From: Lachnospiraceae bacterium
Lineage (GTDB): Bacteria > Bacillota > Clostridia > Lachnospirales > Lachnospiraceae
Length of the DNA: 64,000 nucleotides
Assembly: GCA_015057425.1 (NCBI GenBank)
Contig: SVEL01000006.1
Coordinates: 62,001 to 126,000, forward strand
Direction: 5' to 3'
Shown in pieces: positions 38,782 through 48,663 of this stretch (its first letter is position 1; every line of letters starts with the position of its first letter). The translations under genes and the position numbers were made by a program. The notes beneath the pieces are model-generated. The model made no database searches. It was not told the DNA's origin and saw only the letters and a list, made by a program, of their open reading frames with translations.

Positions 38782-40959
38782 TTACAACTTCTTAATTACA
38801 GTCTCAAATGGTTTTAAATCAAAGGATAATTTACCATTAGCCGTATTTACTTCTGTCTGTGCATCAGATTCAGTATTGTTGATTACGACTAATGTCTTTG
38901 ATTCTTCAAAATATGCACATTCCGTATAAGGATTTGATGAACGGTAAAGGGCAGGATTTTCATATCGGCCTGCATATGTCAAAAGTTCATAGAGAAGTGC
39001 AGTGTTCTCAAGTGAATATCTGTAACCTGACATATATACGCAACGTCCTTTTTCAAATGTGTTGAGAGCAACTTCTACGGAACCGTTATCATCTTTAAGA
39101 ACTTTTACATCTTTGTTAAGAACGAAAAGACCATCATTTTTCGGCAAAGTAGCTGCTTTAACAGAGGCATCTGATATACATCCGTCGGCTGAACCGGCAG
39201 GGGTAATATCATAATTATACTTTCCGATACATTTGCGATTGCCTGTATCTTTATCTACACCTAAAAGGTGTGACAATCTGAAATACGAATCTCCTGTATT
39301 ATATGCAGTAGGTTCATTTACTCCGATGAAACCACCACCATTTGCAATATATTCAGTAAGTGTTTCAACAAGCATCGGATTTGCCCAGACGTCACCGCCA
39401 CTCCATGCACTGTCTGCATTTCCTGCATTGATGATGACTTTTACGTCTTCAGGTATACCGAAGACAGATATGTCAGCAAAACTTAAAAATGTTACATCAA
39501 AAGGAAGTCCGGAAATACTTTCTAATAAGTTTGTAAGGTCAATTTCAGGATGTTCGTGAAGATGACCGCTGCAAATCCAGCTTCTGAGGCTTCCCCAGGA
39601 TGTGAGAATACCGATTTTACCTTTGTGTGTATATGGTTTTCCGGCGCCGTGAAGTTCCTTGATTGTACGGAATTCATCAGCTATTTCTTCTATGTAATCG
39701 CAGAAATCAGGGAATGGTTCTACAAGATGTAAGTAACCGCCAAGACCGATTCTGTCTACAGGCTTTCTAAGGAGAGCTCGTCTGACATTTACCCAGAAGC
39801 GGCTTGCATCTAACTTAGGATTACCACCCGGTGCAAATGTAGGTTCACCTGTAAGTCCTGTAGGGAAAAGGTATGGGTGAAGTCTGATTTCTTTTGTTTC
39901 TATGTAAGGATTTTCGCCACAAAGTCTTGTTTCGAATCCGTTAAATACACATTTGATAAGTCCGTCAAATCCAATCTTTGCAAATTCAGGACTGTATGGT
40001 TCTACACCAATCCAGCTGTCATCATAGAACACATAAGCTTTTTTGCCATAGCTGTGAACAAGGTCTACACATTCTTTGCTGAACTCCACTACAAATCTAT
40101 GTGTAAAATCCATCCATTTTCGGTATTTGTCAGATGGAGCATTGTGTGTCTGGTTATAGAGACCGCCGTTGACAAAGTCTTCAGATGTCATTTTGTAGCC
40201 GTTTTCTTTGAAAAATGCTTCCAATGCTACCGGGCTTACTGTAAAGTCATACGAACCCCAGTCAGAGTAGAGTCCGCGTTCTTTCTCGTCAGCTCCCCAG
40301 AACCATGCGAAATTGTAGAACATAGATGTAAAACGGACAACTGTAGTGCTTGGATGAGATTTGCACCAGTCATCAAGCCATTTAAGGATGTTTTCCCTAA
40401 CCTCCGGATATCGTGGGTCTACTGCCATAAGATGTTCTTTATCGCCCCAGTCATTTGTTATGTGGTTGTACATGGAGATTTCTTCCCACAATCTTATAGC
40501 AAGGAAGTTAACTGTATATTTGTGCCATTTATCAGCTTCTACGATAGTTACTGACTTGGTATCAGGATCATATGACCAGTTGCTGATAGGAACTTCATAA
40601 CCTGTTGTACGGTCAAATACCTGCCAGTATTTATATGGATTGACATTTTCATTAATCATAAACTGTTCCGTAAAATATCTGTCCAAGAGTTTGATTTCAA
40701 CCGTATCGCCTGTGGAGGTAACAGGAAAACTCATAAGAAAGTTTTGCTGTAATTTATCCATATTTTGCTTTGCAAATTCGTTATCGGAACGGATAAGACA
40801 AATAGTTGAATAAATACCGTAATCTGAATTGAGAATATCATCTGAAAGCTTAGTTCCGTCGCTGTCGCGGATTACATCAGCGCCCCATTTCTCTGCAAGA
40901 CGCATAGTCAAAGCTTCATATCCGGCCTCCCCCGGAAGTGTAAAATCACCTTTTTTCAT
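38782..40959 (-). CDS. GH112 1,3-beta-galactosyl-N-acetylhexosamine (or related galactosyl) phosphorylase
   Basis: GDFTLPGEAGYEALTMRLAEKWGADVIRDSDGTKLS, RFTSMFYNFAWFWG, FYDDSWIGVEPYSPEFAKIGFDGLIKCVFNGFETRLC. Confidence 0.93.
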   Translation of the reverse strand: MKKGDFTLPGEAGYEALTMRLAEKWGADVIRDSDGTKLSDDILNSDYGIYSTICLIRSDNEFAKQNMDKLQQNFLMSFPVTSTGDTVEIKLLDRYFTEQFMINENVNPYKYWQVFDRTTGYEVPISNWSYDPDTKSVTIVEADKWHKYTVNFLAIRLWEEISMYNHITNDWGDKEHLMAVDPRYPEVRENILKWLDDWCKSHPSTTVVRFTSMFYNFAWFWGADEKERGLYSDWGSYDFTVSPVALEAFFKENGYKMTSEDFVNGGLYNQTHNAPSDKYRKWMDFTHRFVVEFSKECVDLVHSYGKKAYVFYDDSWIGVEPYSPEFAKIGFDGLIKCVFNGFETRLCGENPYIETKEIRLHPYLFPTGLTGEPTFAPGGNPKLDASRFWVNVRRALLRKPVDRIGLGGYLHLVEPFPDFCDYIEEIADEFRTIKELHGAGKPYTHKGKIGILTSWGSLRSWICSGHLHEHPEIDLTNLLESISGLPFDVTFLSFADISVFGIPEDVKVIINAGNADSAWSGGDVWANPMLVETLTEYIANGGGFIGVNEPTAYNTGDSYFRLSHLLGVDKDTGNRKCIGKYNYDITPAGSADGCISDASVKAATLPKNDGLFVLNKDVKVLKDDNGSVEVALNTFEKGRCVYMSGYRYSLENTALLYELLTYAGRYENPALYRSSNPYTECAYFEESKTLVVINNTESDAQTEVNTANGKLSFDLKPFETVIKKL

Positions 40960-41045
40960 ACGCGTGTTTCCTTTCCTTGATTGTTGTGTACATTGTACCA
41001 TATTCTTGTTTTTTCGTATAGATATATTTTTGACACTAAGATATT

Positions 41046-41145
41046 TTGGTGTAGAGGTATTTAGGAGGAAGTGTATATCTTGGTGTAGATACGTCTTGGT
41101 GCAAAGATAATTAGGAGAAAGAGTACATCTTGATGAAGAGGTATC
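41046..41145. repeat. degenerate ~50-bp tandem repeat
   Basis: ttggtgtagaggtatttaggaggaagtgtatatc / ttggtgcaaagataattaggagaaagagtacatc, separated by ttggtgtagatacgtc. Confidence 0.6.
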
Positions 41146-41155
41146 GCACTTATAC

Positions 41156-41432
41156 GGAAATTTTTGCTATATAAAAAAATGTGATTAGCAGCAAAAAAAG
41201 TAAGTTAGTTTATGCATTTTCTTCATGATTTTTTGACTTTTTTCGCTACATTTTTGCTATATGAAAAAAAGTGGCGAAAAGATACAAAAATTGCATATAT
41301 TTTTTTGCTGACAGTCTAATTTTTATGTATAGCAAAAATTAACCCGTTATATTGACATAATATCAATGATTATGTTAATTTGAACACTATTATTTTTGCT
41401 ACAAAAGGAATTTTTTTATATAGCAAAAATCC
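41156..41432. mobile_element. MITE-like AT-rich element A (277 bp)
   Basis: 21-bp perfect terminal inverted repeat atttttgctatataaaaaaat at both ends; internal hairpins; no coding capacity. Confidence 0.65.
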
Positions 41433-41530
41433 ATCATATTATGCACAGGTGGTATTGCTGATAACGACGATAATGCCAATTTCAAATTAATAGTTACAAA
41501 ACAGCATGATGTCTGATATAATAAAAATCA

Positions 41531-41635
41531 GATGAAACAGCCGTAAACGAGCATAGTAAAATTAAGGTGAAACAGCCGTAAACGAGCATAGTAAAATTAA
41601 TGTGAAACAGCCGTAAACGAGCATAATAAAAACGA
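41531..41635. repeat. three tandem copies of a 35-bp repeat
   Basis: tgaaacagccgtaaacgagcata(g/a)taaaa at 41533, 41568 and 41603 (period 35). Confidence 0.9.
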
Positions 41636-41688
41636 AATGATAAATGCAACTGCAGTAGAGCTTTTGCCATAATCTGAAGGGAGAAAAT

Positions 41689-42921
41689 ATGAGCAATTAC
41701 TTTGAATTCAGTGAAAGCGAAAAGAGATATCTTGAAAGTATAAATGAAGATTTTGACAGAAATCTTTCGCCTTACGCAACTAAAAATTCTGACGCAATAC
41801 GCAGGATAGAAAGCAGGAGATATGATATAATAAGACCGGCATATTCTTATGATACGGACAGTATAATTCATAATCCTTTGTACAACAGATATGCTGATAA
41901 GACACAGGTTTTTTCTTTCTACCGTAACGATGACCTGACCAGAAGGGCGCTTCATGTGCAGTTCGTTTCAAAGGTTGCCAAAACAATAGGCAGGGCATTA
42001 AGACTTAACCAGGAACTGATAGAAGCCATGGCATTGGGACATGATATGGGACATACTCCGTTTGGACATAAAGGTGAGGAGTATTTAAGTGAATGCTATG
42101 GTGAAGGTACATTGAAGAGAAAAGGTGTAAGAAGATACTTTAATCATAATGTCCACAGTGCCCGTATTTTCAGACATATATTAAAAACAAATCTTACATT
42201 GCAGACATTAAGCGGGATTATATCTCATAACGGTGAAAAAGTCTGTAAAGAATATGCTCCTTCAAAGTTAGATAATTTCGGAGACTTTGATATTCTTTTG
42301 GAAAATTGTTATACAGACAATGATTATCACAAAACACTTCGTCCGAATACATTGGAGGGATGCGTTGTCCGTGTAAGTGACATGATTGCATATGCAGGTA
42401 AGGACAGACAGGATTTGTATAAGACAGGCCTTGTTCCCGCGGATTCATTTAAGAAGGACAGACTTATAGGAACAAAAAACAGGGATATTATTTCCAATAT
42501 GGTTATCAATATTATTAAAAACAGTATTGATTCTCCGTCGTTAAATATGGACGAAGAGGTTTTTAATGATTTACGTGATCTTATAAGTGAAAATTATAGA
42601 ATTATCTATGGCGACGATAGGCTGAATGCCCCTTACGAAGAAGGCGTAAAGCCGCTTATGAAAGGGCTATATGCGAGATTGACAGACGATTTGCTGAATG
42701 AAAATAAGCAGTCGCCTGTGTACAGGCATTATCTTAATGATTACATAATGGGAAGTTCATATAAAGATGAACAGGGCAATATTACAGGTGATGTAGACGA
42801 TATAGTGTGCGATTTTATTGCAAGTATGACAGATGACTATTTTGTAGATATATGTAAAGAACTTCATATCGATGATGAAGCCATAAAAAAACTTAAATAT
42901 CACGAATATTTTGAAAAATAG
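41689..42921 (+). CDS. dgt: deoxyguanosinetriphosphate triphosphohydrolase-like HD protein
   Basis: RRALHVQFVSKVAKTIGRALRLNQELIEAMALGHDMGHTPFGHKGEEYLSE (HD motif). Confidence 0.92.
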   Translation: MSNYFEFSESEKRYLESINEDFDRNLSPYATKNSDAIRRIESRRYDIIRPAYSYDTDSIIHNPLYNRYADKTQVFSFYRNDDLTRRALHVQFVSKVAKTIGRALRLNQELIEAMALGHDMGHTPFGHKGEEYLSECYGEGTLKRKGVRRYFNHNVHSARIFRHILKTNLTLQTLSGIISHNGEKVCKEYAPSKLDNFGDFDILLENCYTDNDYHKTLRPNTLEGCVVRVSDMIAYAGKDRQDLYKTGLVPADSFKKDRLIGTKNRDIISNMVINIIKNSIDSPSLNMDEEVFNDLRDLISENYRIIYGDDRLNAPYEEGVKPLMKGLYARLTDDLLNENKQSPVYRHYLNDYIMGSSYKDEQGNITGDVDDIVCDFIASMTDDYFVDICKELHIDDEAIKKLKYHEYFEK

Positions 42922-42928
42922 AATGAAA

Positions 42929-43012
42929 AGTAAAATGAAAAAGTACAAATATCCTTAAAAAGTAAAATGAAAAAGTACAAATATCCTTAAAAAAGTAGTA
43001 TGAAAAACACAA
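42929..43012. repeat. 32-bp tandem repeat (2 exact copies plus 1 degenerate)
   Basis: agtaaaatgaaaaagtacaaatatccttaaaa at 42929 and 42961; degenerate copy agtagtatgaaaaacacaaata from 42994. Confidence 0.85.
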
Positions 43013-43112
43013 ATAAAATTTGAAATTCAGAATAATAAAACATATTTAAGAGAATAGTAAACATATAAATGCAGAATTCAATAATATAAAAACCGGTTTG
43101 GAGTTGAAAAAT

Positions 43113-44027
43113 ATGATATATACAGTTACTTTTAATCCGTCGCTCGACTATGTTGTCACGGTGGAAAATTTTGAAATGGGAAAAACCAATAGAACAAAGG
43201 ATGAGTATATGATACCGGGCGGTAAGGGCATAAATGTATCATTGATGTTAAACAATCTTGGCTATCATAATGTTGCATTGGGTTTTACCGCAGGATTTAC
43301 GGGTGATGAAATATCAAAGATTCTGAAAGAAAAAGGTTGCGACATTGATTTTATAAAAGTCGAAAAAGGATTCTCAAGAGTAAATGTTAAAGTGAAAAAT
43401 GACACAATAACAGAGATAAACGGCACAGGACCGGTTTTGGACACCGGTTATATCGGCAGACTTCTTTCGAGAATAGATCAACTGAAGGATGGAGATGTAC
43501 TCGTTCTTGCAGGAAGCATACCGGCATCAGCAGATAAAGAAATATACAGTAAAATTATGGATATGTTAAGTGACAGAAAGATAATGACTGTAGTGGATGC
43601 CACAAAGGATTTACTGTTAAATACATTAAAGTTTAAACCATTTCTTATAAAACCAAATCACCATGAATTGGGAGAAATATTTGGTATAGAAATCAATGAT
43701 AAGGAGAATGCTATAAAATATGCACACAAGCTTCATGATATGGGAGCGGAAAATGTCATTGTGTCTATGGCAGGCGAAGGTGCAGTTATGGTTGACTCTA
43801 CAGGAAAAGTATATAGCACATGTGCACCAAAAGGTGAATTTGTCAATGGTGTGGGAGCAGGAGATTCCATGGTGGCAGGTTTTATAGCAGGCTGGTTGGA
43901 AAAACAGGACTATGAACATGCATTTCTTATGGGAGTTTCAGCAGGAAGCGCTACGGCTTTTTCGGAGGGACTTGGCGAGAAAGAAGAAATAACAAAAATA
44001 TTCAGGGATTTGTATAAGGGAAAATAA
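43113..44027 (+). CDS. fruK: 1-phosphofructokinase family hexose kinase
   Basis: MIYTVTFNPSLDYVVTVENFEMGKTNRT, PGGKGINVSLMLNNLG, NGVGAGDSMVAGFIAG (PfkB family). Confidence 0.9.
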   Translation: MIYTVTFNPSLDYVVTVENFEMGKTNRTKDEYMIPGGKGINVSLMLNNLGYHNVALGFTAGFTGDEISKILKEKGCDIDFIKVEKGFSRVNVKVKNDTITEINGTGPVLDTGYIGRLLSRIDQLKDGDVLVLAGSIPASADKEIYSKIMDMLSDRKIMTVVDATKDLLLNTLKFKPFLIKPNHHELGEIFGIEINDKENAIKYAHKLHDMGAENVIVSMAGEGAVMVDSTGKVYSTCAPKGEFVNGVGAGDSMVAGFIAGWLEKQDYEHAFLMGVSAGSATAFSEGLGEKEEITKIFRDLYKGK

Positions 44028-44066
44028 AATATAAACAGACTTTTATGTGGAAAGGTATAAGGGAGT

Positions 44067-44324
44067 ATGGTAGAATTTGATTATATGATTAAGGATGAGC
44101 ATGGGATTCATGCCCGTCCGGCAGGGGAACTTGTAAAAATTGCAAAGGAATTTCAATCGGAAATTGAAATCTGTAATGGAGAAAAATGTGCTTCGGCAAA
44201 GAAAATACTTGGTATAATGGGGCTTGGAGCAACAAAAGGAAATAATATAACGGTTAAAGCCGACGGAGTAGATGAAAAGCAGGCTGCTGCAGCCATAGAA
44301 AAGTTCTTACAGACTAATTTATAG
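44067..44324 (+). CDS. ptsH: phosphocarrier protein HPr
   Basis: DEHGIHARPAGELVKIAKEF active-site His; SAKKILGIMGLGATKGN. Confidence 0.94.
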   Translation: MVEFDYMIKDEHGIHARPAGELVKIAKEFQSEIEICNGEKCASAKKILGIMGLGATKGNNITVKADGVDEKQAAAAIEKFLQTNL

Positions 44325-44359
44325 AATGGGTCACGTGCAAGGTTAAGAAAGGAATAGAA

Positions 44360-45973
44360 ATGACAAAGTATAGTGGTAAAATAGCATTTGGCGGTATAGC
44401 TATCGGTGAAATAGTAGAATTTGAAAAGCCGGACAGACCGGTAAGACGAATTCATACTGATGACACAGATGAAGAAACAGTTAGATTTAATAATGCCGTT
44501 AAGTGTGCAGAAGACGAATTAACAGCTTTATATGATAAGGCGGTTGCAGAAGTGGGAGAGACAAATGCCGCTATATTTGAAGTGCATAAAATGATGCTTG
44601 CAGATGATGATTATCTTGATGCAGTTATTAATATCATCAGGCAGCAGGAAGTTAATGCGGAATATGCCGTTGCTGTTACAAGTGATAATTTTTCGGTGGT
44701 ATTTTCATCTATGGAAGATGAGTATATGAAGGAAAGGGCAGCAGATATTAAGGATATATCCAACAGGCTTATAGGTATACTTTCAGGAAAAAGTGCCCGT
44801 CATAATAACTTTGCGAAACCGGTTATCATAGTTGCTGATGATTTGACTCCAAGTGAGACAGTTCAGTTAGATAAGGATATGGTACTTGCATTTGTTACAA
44901 GAAAAGGTTCAACAAATTCACACACGGCAATTCTTGCACGAACCATGAACATTCCTGCAATAGTTTCATCAGATATTGGCGAAGTTAAGGATGGAACAAT
45001 GTGTGTGGTAGATGGTTTTAACGGTGAGATAATCATAGAGCCTGATGATGCGATTACAGATGAATACAGAAAGAAACAGGCAGCAGAAGAGGAAAGAATG
45101 AAGGAACTTATGAAATTAAAAAGCTGTGACAGCGTGACAAAATCAGGAAAAAAAGTGAATCTTTATGCCAATATAGGCGGAGTAAATGATGTTGCCGCAG
45201 TACTGCAAAATGGTGCAGAAGGTATAGGACTTTTCAGAAGTGAATTTCTGTATTTGGAAAGTGATGATTATCCTACAGAAGAAAGTCAGTTTAATGCATA
45301 TAAGACAGTTGCAGAGATGATGGGAGGCAAGCCTGTTATCATAAGAACTTTGGATATTGGTGCAGATAAGCAGATAGGATATTTTGATATTGAACAGGAA
45401 GAAAACCCTGCACTCGGGTACAGGGCTATAAGAATATGTCTTGACAGACCAGAGATATTCGAAACTCAGCTTAGAGCATTGTACAGGGCAAGCGCATTTG
45501 GCAATGTGTCTATAATGATACCTATGATAACATCATTATGGGAGATAAAGAAAGTCAGGGAAATCGCTGAAAATGTGAAAAAGCAGTTAGAAGAAAAAGG
45601 TGTGCCTTACGGCAATCCTGAAATAGGTGTGATGATAGAAACACCGGCAGCAGTTATGATTGCGGAAGAATTAGCGGAAGAAGTAGATTTTTTCAGCATA
45701 GGAACCAATGATCTTACCCAGTATGTATTGGCTATAGACCGTCAGAATGAAAGCCTTGAAAAGTATTATGACGCTCATCATCCTGCTGTGCTTAAGATGA
45801 TTGAGATGACCGTAAAGGCAGGTCATAAAGCAGGCATATGGGTAGGCATATGCGGAGAACTCGGCGCAGACACAACACTTACCGAACAGTTTATAAATAT
45901 GGGAGTAGATGAACTTTCGGTATCACCGGGAGTTGTACTTAAGGTAAGAAAAAAAATAATGGAAACAGAGTAA
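44360..45973 (+). CDS. ptsI: phosphoenolpyruvate-protein phosphotransferase (Enzyme I)
   Basis: GSTNSHTAILARTMNIPAIV, GAEGIGLFRSEFLYLESDDYPTEESQF, SIGTNDLTQY. Confidence 0.96.
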   Translation: MTKYSGKIAFGGIAIGEIVEFEKPDRPVRRIHTDDTDEETVRFNNAVKCAEDELTALYDKAVAEVGETNAAIFEVHKMMLADDDYLDAVINIIRQQEVNAEYAVAVTSDNFSVVFSSMEDEYMKERAADIKDISNRLIGILSGKSARHNNFAKPVIIVADDLTPSETVQLDKDMVLAFVTRKGSTNSHTAILARTMNIPAIVSSDIGEVKDGTMCVVDGFNGEIIIEPDDAITDEYRKKQAAEEERMKELMKLKSCDSVTKSGKKVNLYANIGGVNDVAAVLQNGAEGIGLFRSEFLYLESDDYPTEESQFNAYKTVAEMMGGKPVIIRTLDIGADKQIGYFDIEQEENPALGYRAIRICLDRPEIFETQLRALYRASAFGNVSIMIPMITSLWEIKKVREIAENVKKQLEEKGVPYGNPEIGVMIETPAAVMIAEELAEEVDFFSIGTNDLTQYVLAIDRQNESLEKYYDAHHPAVLKMIEMTVKAGHKAGIWVGICGELGADTTLTEQFINMGVDELSVSPGVVLKVRKKIMETE

Positions 45974-46075
45974 ATATAATATTGAATGATAAAATATGTT
46001 GTGATAGTATTTACTTGTAAGAAAAAGTGAAAGTTGGATTTTAGACACAAGAATAATAGAAATGAGGTGCTGTTT

Positions 46076-48238
46076 ATGAAAAAAATTATGTCATTGTTTC
46101 TTTGCATAACTCTTTTGATAAGTACAATATCCTTTTCAGGATGCAGTTGTGTGGAGAAAATAGTTAAACCGGACTTATCCGGTAAGGAAATTGCAAAGTT
46201 GCTTCTTGCAAATTCAAGACTTGATGCCAATGATTTGAAGGTAGGATTAAAGGAAAGTCTTTTGGTAGCAACAAGCTCAATTGAAACAAATGATTACGTT
46301 ACATTGACTTCAGGAAATAATAAGGTGGTTCCGCTGTCTACGTCAACGAGCGGAAACACTGTAAGCTGGAGTGACTTCTCTGATGAGTGTAATGCATATG
46401 ATTTCTTTAATTCATACTTTGTAAATATAGAGAGTACAGCACAGAGATTTGCTACAGAGATAGACAATGTGAAAGAGAAATGCTCAAATACAGATTATTG
46501 GATTAGTGTAGGTTCAGAAAAGATATTGCTTCAGGTAGAGGCTAATCAGGAGATAATATACATTAAGGATAATGACGGATATCGTATTTGCAGAAGATAC
46601 ACCAATGAGGATGCAGATGATGTATATGAAATGTACAGCATATTTAATGATGGCTCATATAAATATCAGGAAAGAATGTTATACATAGCCGGAAAACGAT
46701 ATGAATTTTCAAATAACTTCGGCGGATATGAAGGAATATATATTGTTGCGGAGAACTCAAAGGGATATTGGAGAATGTTTGAAGTGACGGATATAGAGAA
46801 AAACCGTGCGAATCTTATGTGCCTTATCAATACGGGAAAAGTAGCATTTACGTTTGATGATATGTATGCAGATAATATGCCGGAAGGAACAGACTATTTA
46901 CTTAAGTTTAGTACTACCGATTTGACCAATGATATAGTTTTTATAAATTCAAACGCAGTTATTTTGAATTTAGGTGCATTTAATGGAATAGACCATGTTG
47001 AAACAGATTCATCAAATGTTACATTTGTGGAGGGCAAAAGCAATGCTCTTACATCCGGTATGGGTACACTGGTAACAGATTCCGGTGTAAAGATAAGTGA
47101 TGGTCAAACCTTCTTTGATGGAAAGATAGCTGTTTCTAATCTTGATGCATCTTTTACTGAAAATTTCTATGGTGAAGGAAATCATAGAACAAATGGCCAT
47201 ATGGGCCTTAGGGTAGAGGGCGATACACCACAGGAAAAGATAAGTAATGTTAAAGCCTTTTTAGATGAAGTCGGAATGAACAGCCGTTATAATATTACTG
47301 ATATTGCTACGAAAGTAAATTCTGCCAATGAAATGGCAAAATCTTTCAAAGAGCTCTATACATGGAACGGATATCATATTGATAGTTATGCCGGAATTGA
47401 AAATGCGGTTAAAGTTGAAAGAGAAACATATAGCGAATTCGATGAGATGTATGAAAAGGTTAAGAACTTAAAGTCAGTAATATCTACAAACTTTGGAAGT
47501 GCATTTGAAGGTTGGGACTTTGCAAAAATGAGTTCTATTTCATGTGGAAATGTGACATTAGACGAAGATACAATTACTGTGGAAAATATGTCTGCAGTTA
47601 TAGACGATACAAAGATATTTGACAGTAATGAAAAATATACATTATGTCTGGCTTTGGCTAAATTTAAGGATAACAATGAAGCTGACTATGATAATGCGGT
47701 TATTATGGAATGTGAAGGTGCAGATATTACTTCCTTTACAGGCGGTAGCAGCATAACACTCAATCAGTCAGCAACATTTACTCTTCCACAGTGTTCTGCA
47801 ACAGGTAAATATACTATAGTTGCATACGCAGCTACTGAAGATGGTATAAGAGTAAGTGAGATGGTACCGATTATTTTCAGCGAAGACATCGCAGAAAAGA
47901 GAACATATGACGGCTTCCGTATTGATTTCAGTCTTAACGAAAAGAAAGAGATAAGAATGGACTGTGTAATTGATATTGATGTGTACATAAAACCGGAAGA
48001 TGTTCAGACAGAGTATACATATGACGAGATGTATGAGCTTTTGTTAAAGGGAGTGTTGGACAACGGATTTATGGCAGAAGGTGCCGGGGTTGAGATATAC
48101 GACGCAGATACCAACAGCGGTCAGGCGGCACAGGAGGGGGCAACCTTAGGTGCCGGCATATACAGAATGTCTTATATCAAACAGACAGATGATGGGGAAT
48201 TGACAGGATATATTTATTTTGATATGAATGCACAGTAA
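46076..48238 (+). CDS. large predicted lipoprotein of unknown function
   Basis: signal peptide MKKIMSLFLCITLLISTISFSGCSC lipobox; no recognised domain. Confidence 0.7.
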   Translation: MKKIMSLFLCITLLISTISFSGCSCVEKIVKPDLSGKEIAKLLLANSRLDANDLKVGLKESLLVATSSIETNDYVTLTSGNNKVVPLSTSTSGNTVSWSDFSDECNAYDFFNSYFVNIESTAQRFATEIDNVKEKCSNTDYWISVGSEKILLQVEANQEIIYIKDNDGYRICRRYTNEDADDVYEMYSIFNDGSYKYQERMLYIAGKRYEFSNNFGGYEGIYIVAENSKGYWRMFEVTDIEKNRANLMCLINTGKVAFTFDDMYADNMPEGTDYLLKFSTTDLTNDIVFINSNAVILNLGAFNGIDHVETDSSNVTFVEGKSNALTSGMGTLVTDSGVKISDGQTFFDGKIAVSNLDASFTENFYGEGNHRTNGHMGLRVEGDTPQEKISNVKAFLDEVGMNSRYNITDIATKVNSANEMAKSFKELYTWNGYHIDSYAGIENAVKVERETYSEFDEMYEKVKNLKSVISTNFGSAFEGWDFAKMSSISCGNVTLDEDTITVENMSAVIDDTKIFDSNEKYTLCLALAKFKDNNEADYDNAVIMECEGADITSFTGGSSITLNQSATFTLPQCSATGKYTIVAYAATEDGIRVSEMVPIIFSEDIAEKRTYDGFRIDFSLNEKKEIRMDCVIDIDVYIKPEDVQTEYTYDEMYELLLKGVLDNGFMAEGAGVEIYDADTNSGQAAQEGATLGAGIYRMSYIKQTDDGELTGYIYFDMNAQ

Positions 48239-48293
48239 AAAATTAGTGAGGTTATAATAATATAGCGTATATAGGATTTATCTACTATACCAT

Positions 48294-48323
48294 AAGGCTC
48301 AGTCGAAAATGACGGAGCCTTTT
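48294..48323 (+). terminator. Rho-independent terminator
   Basis: aaggctcagtcgaaaatgacggagccttttta. Confidence 0.65.
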
Positions 48324-48663
48324 TACATTTCTACAAAATATTGACTTTAACAAAACTTTAACTTATGTTAAATAGATAAAGGGATATTTGATAAAACCTT
48401 GGGAAATGGTGTCAAAAATGGTGTAAAGATTTTGAATGTATACATGTGGAGTGTTGTTTCTCAGAAAGGATTATCTGTTTTTAAAAGTGCTAAGATTTTA
48501 AAATTTTTAAGGTTTAAAGTATATGCAATAAAGGCTGGGAATAAACTATAATGATTTAAAAATAAACTTGACAATATAATAATACAGATGTATATTAAGT
48601 TTAAAATATGGACAAAATAGTTTTTGCACAACCTAAAATGAATGAAAGAGAGGCGGATAAACT

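Noticed and set aside
39877-40554. 225-aa plus-strand ORF antisense to the GH112 gene
   Set aside because: Phenylalanine/cysteine/valine-rich antisense shadow of a strongly supported coding sequence; no domain recognised.
41531-41635. 35-bp direct repeats considered as a CRISPR array
   Set aside because: Repeats are contiguous with no spacers, and no cas genes are present in the window.
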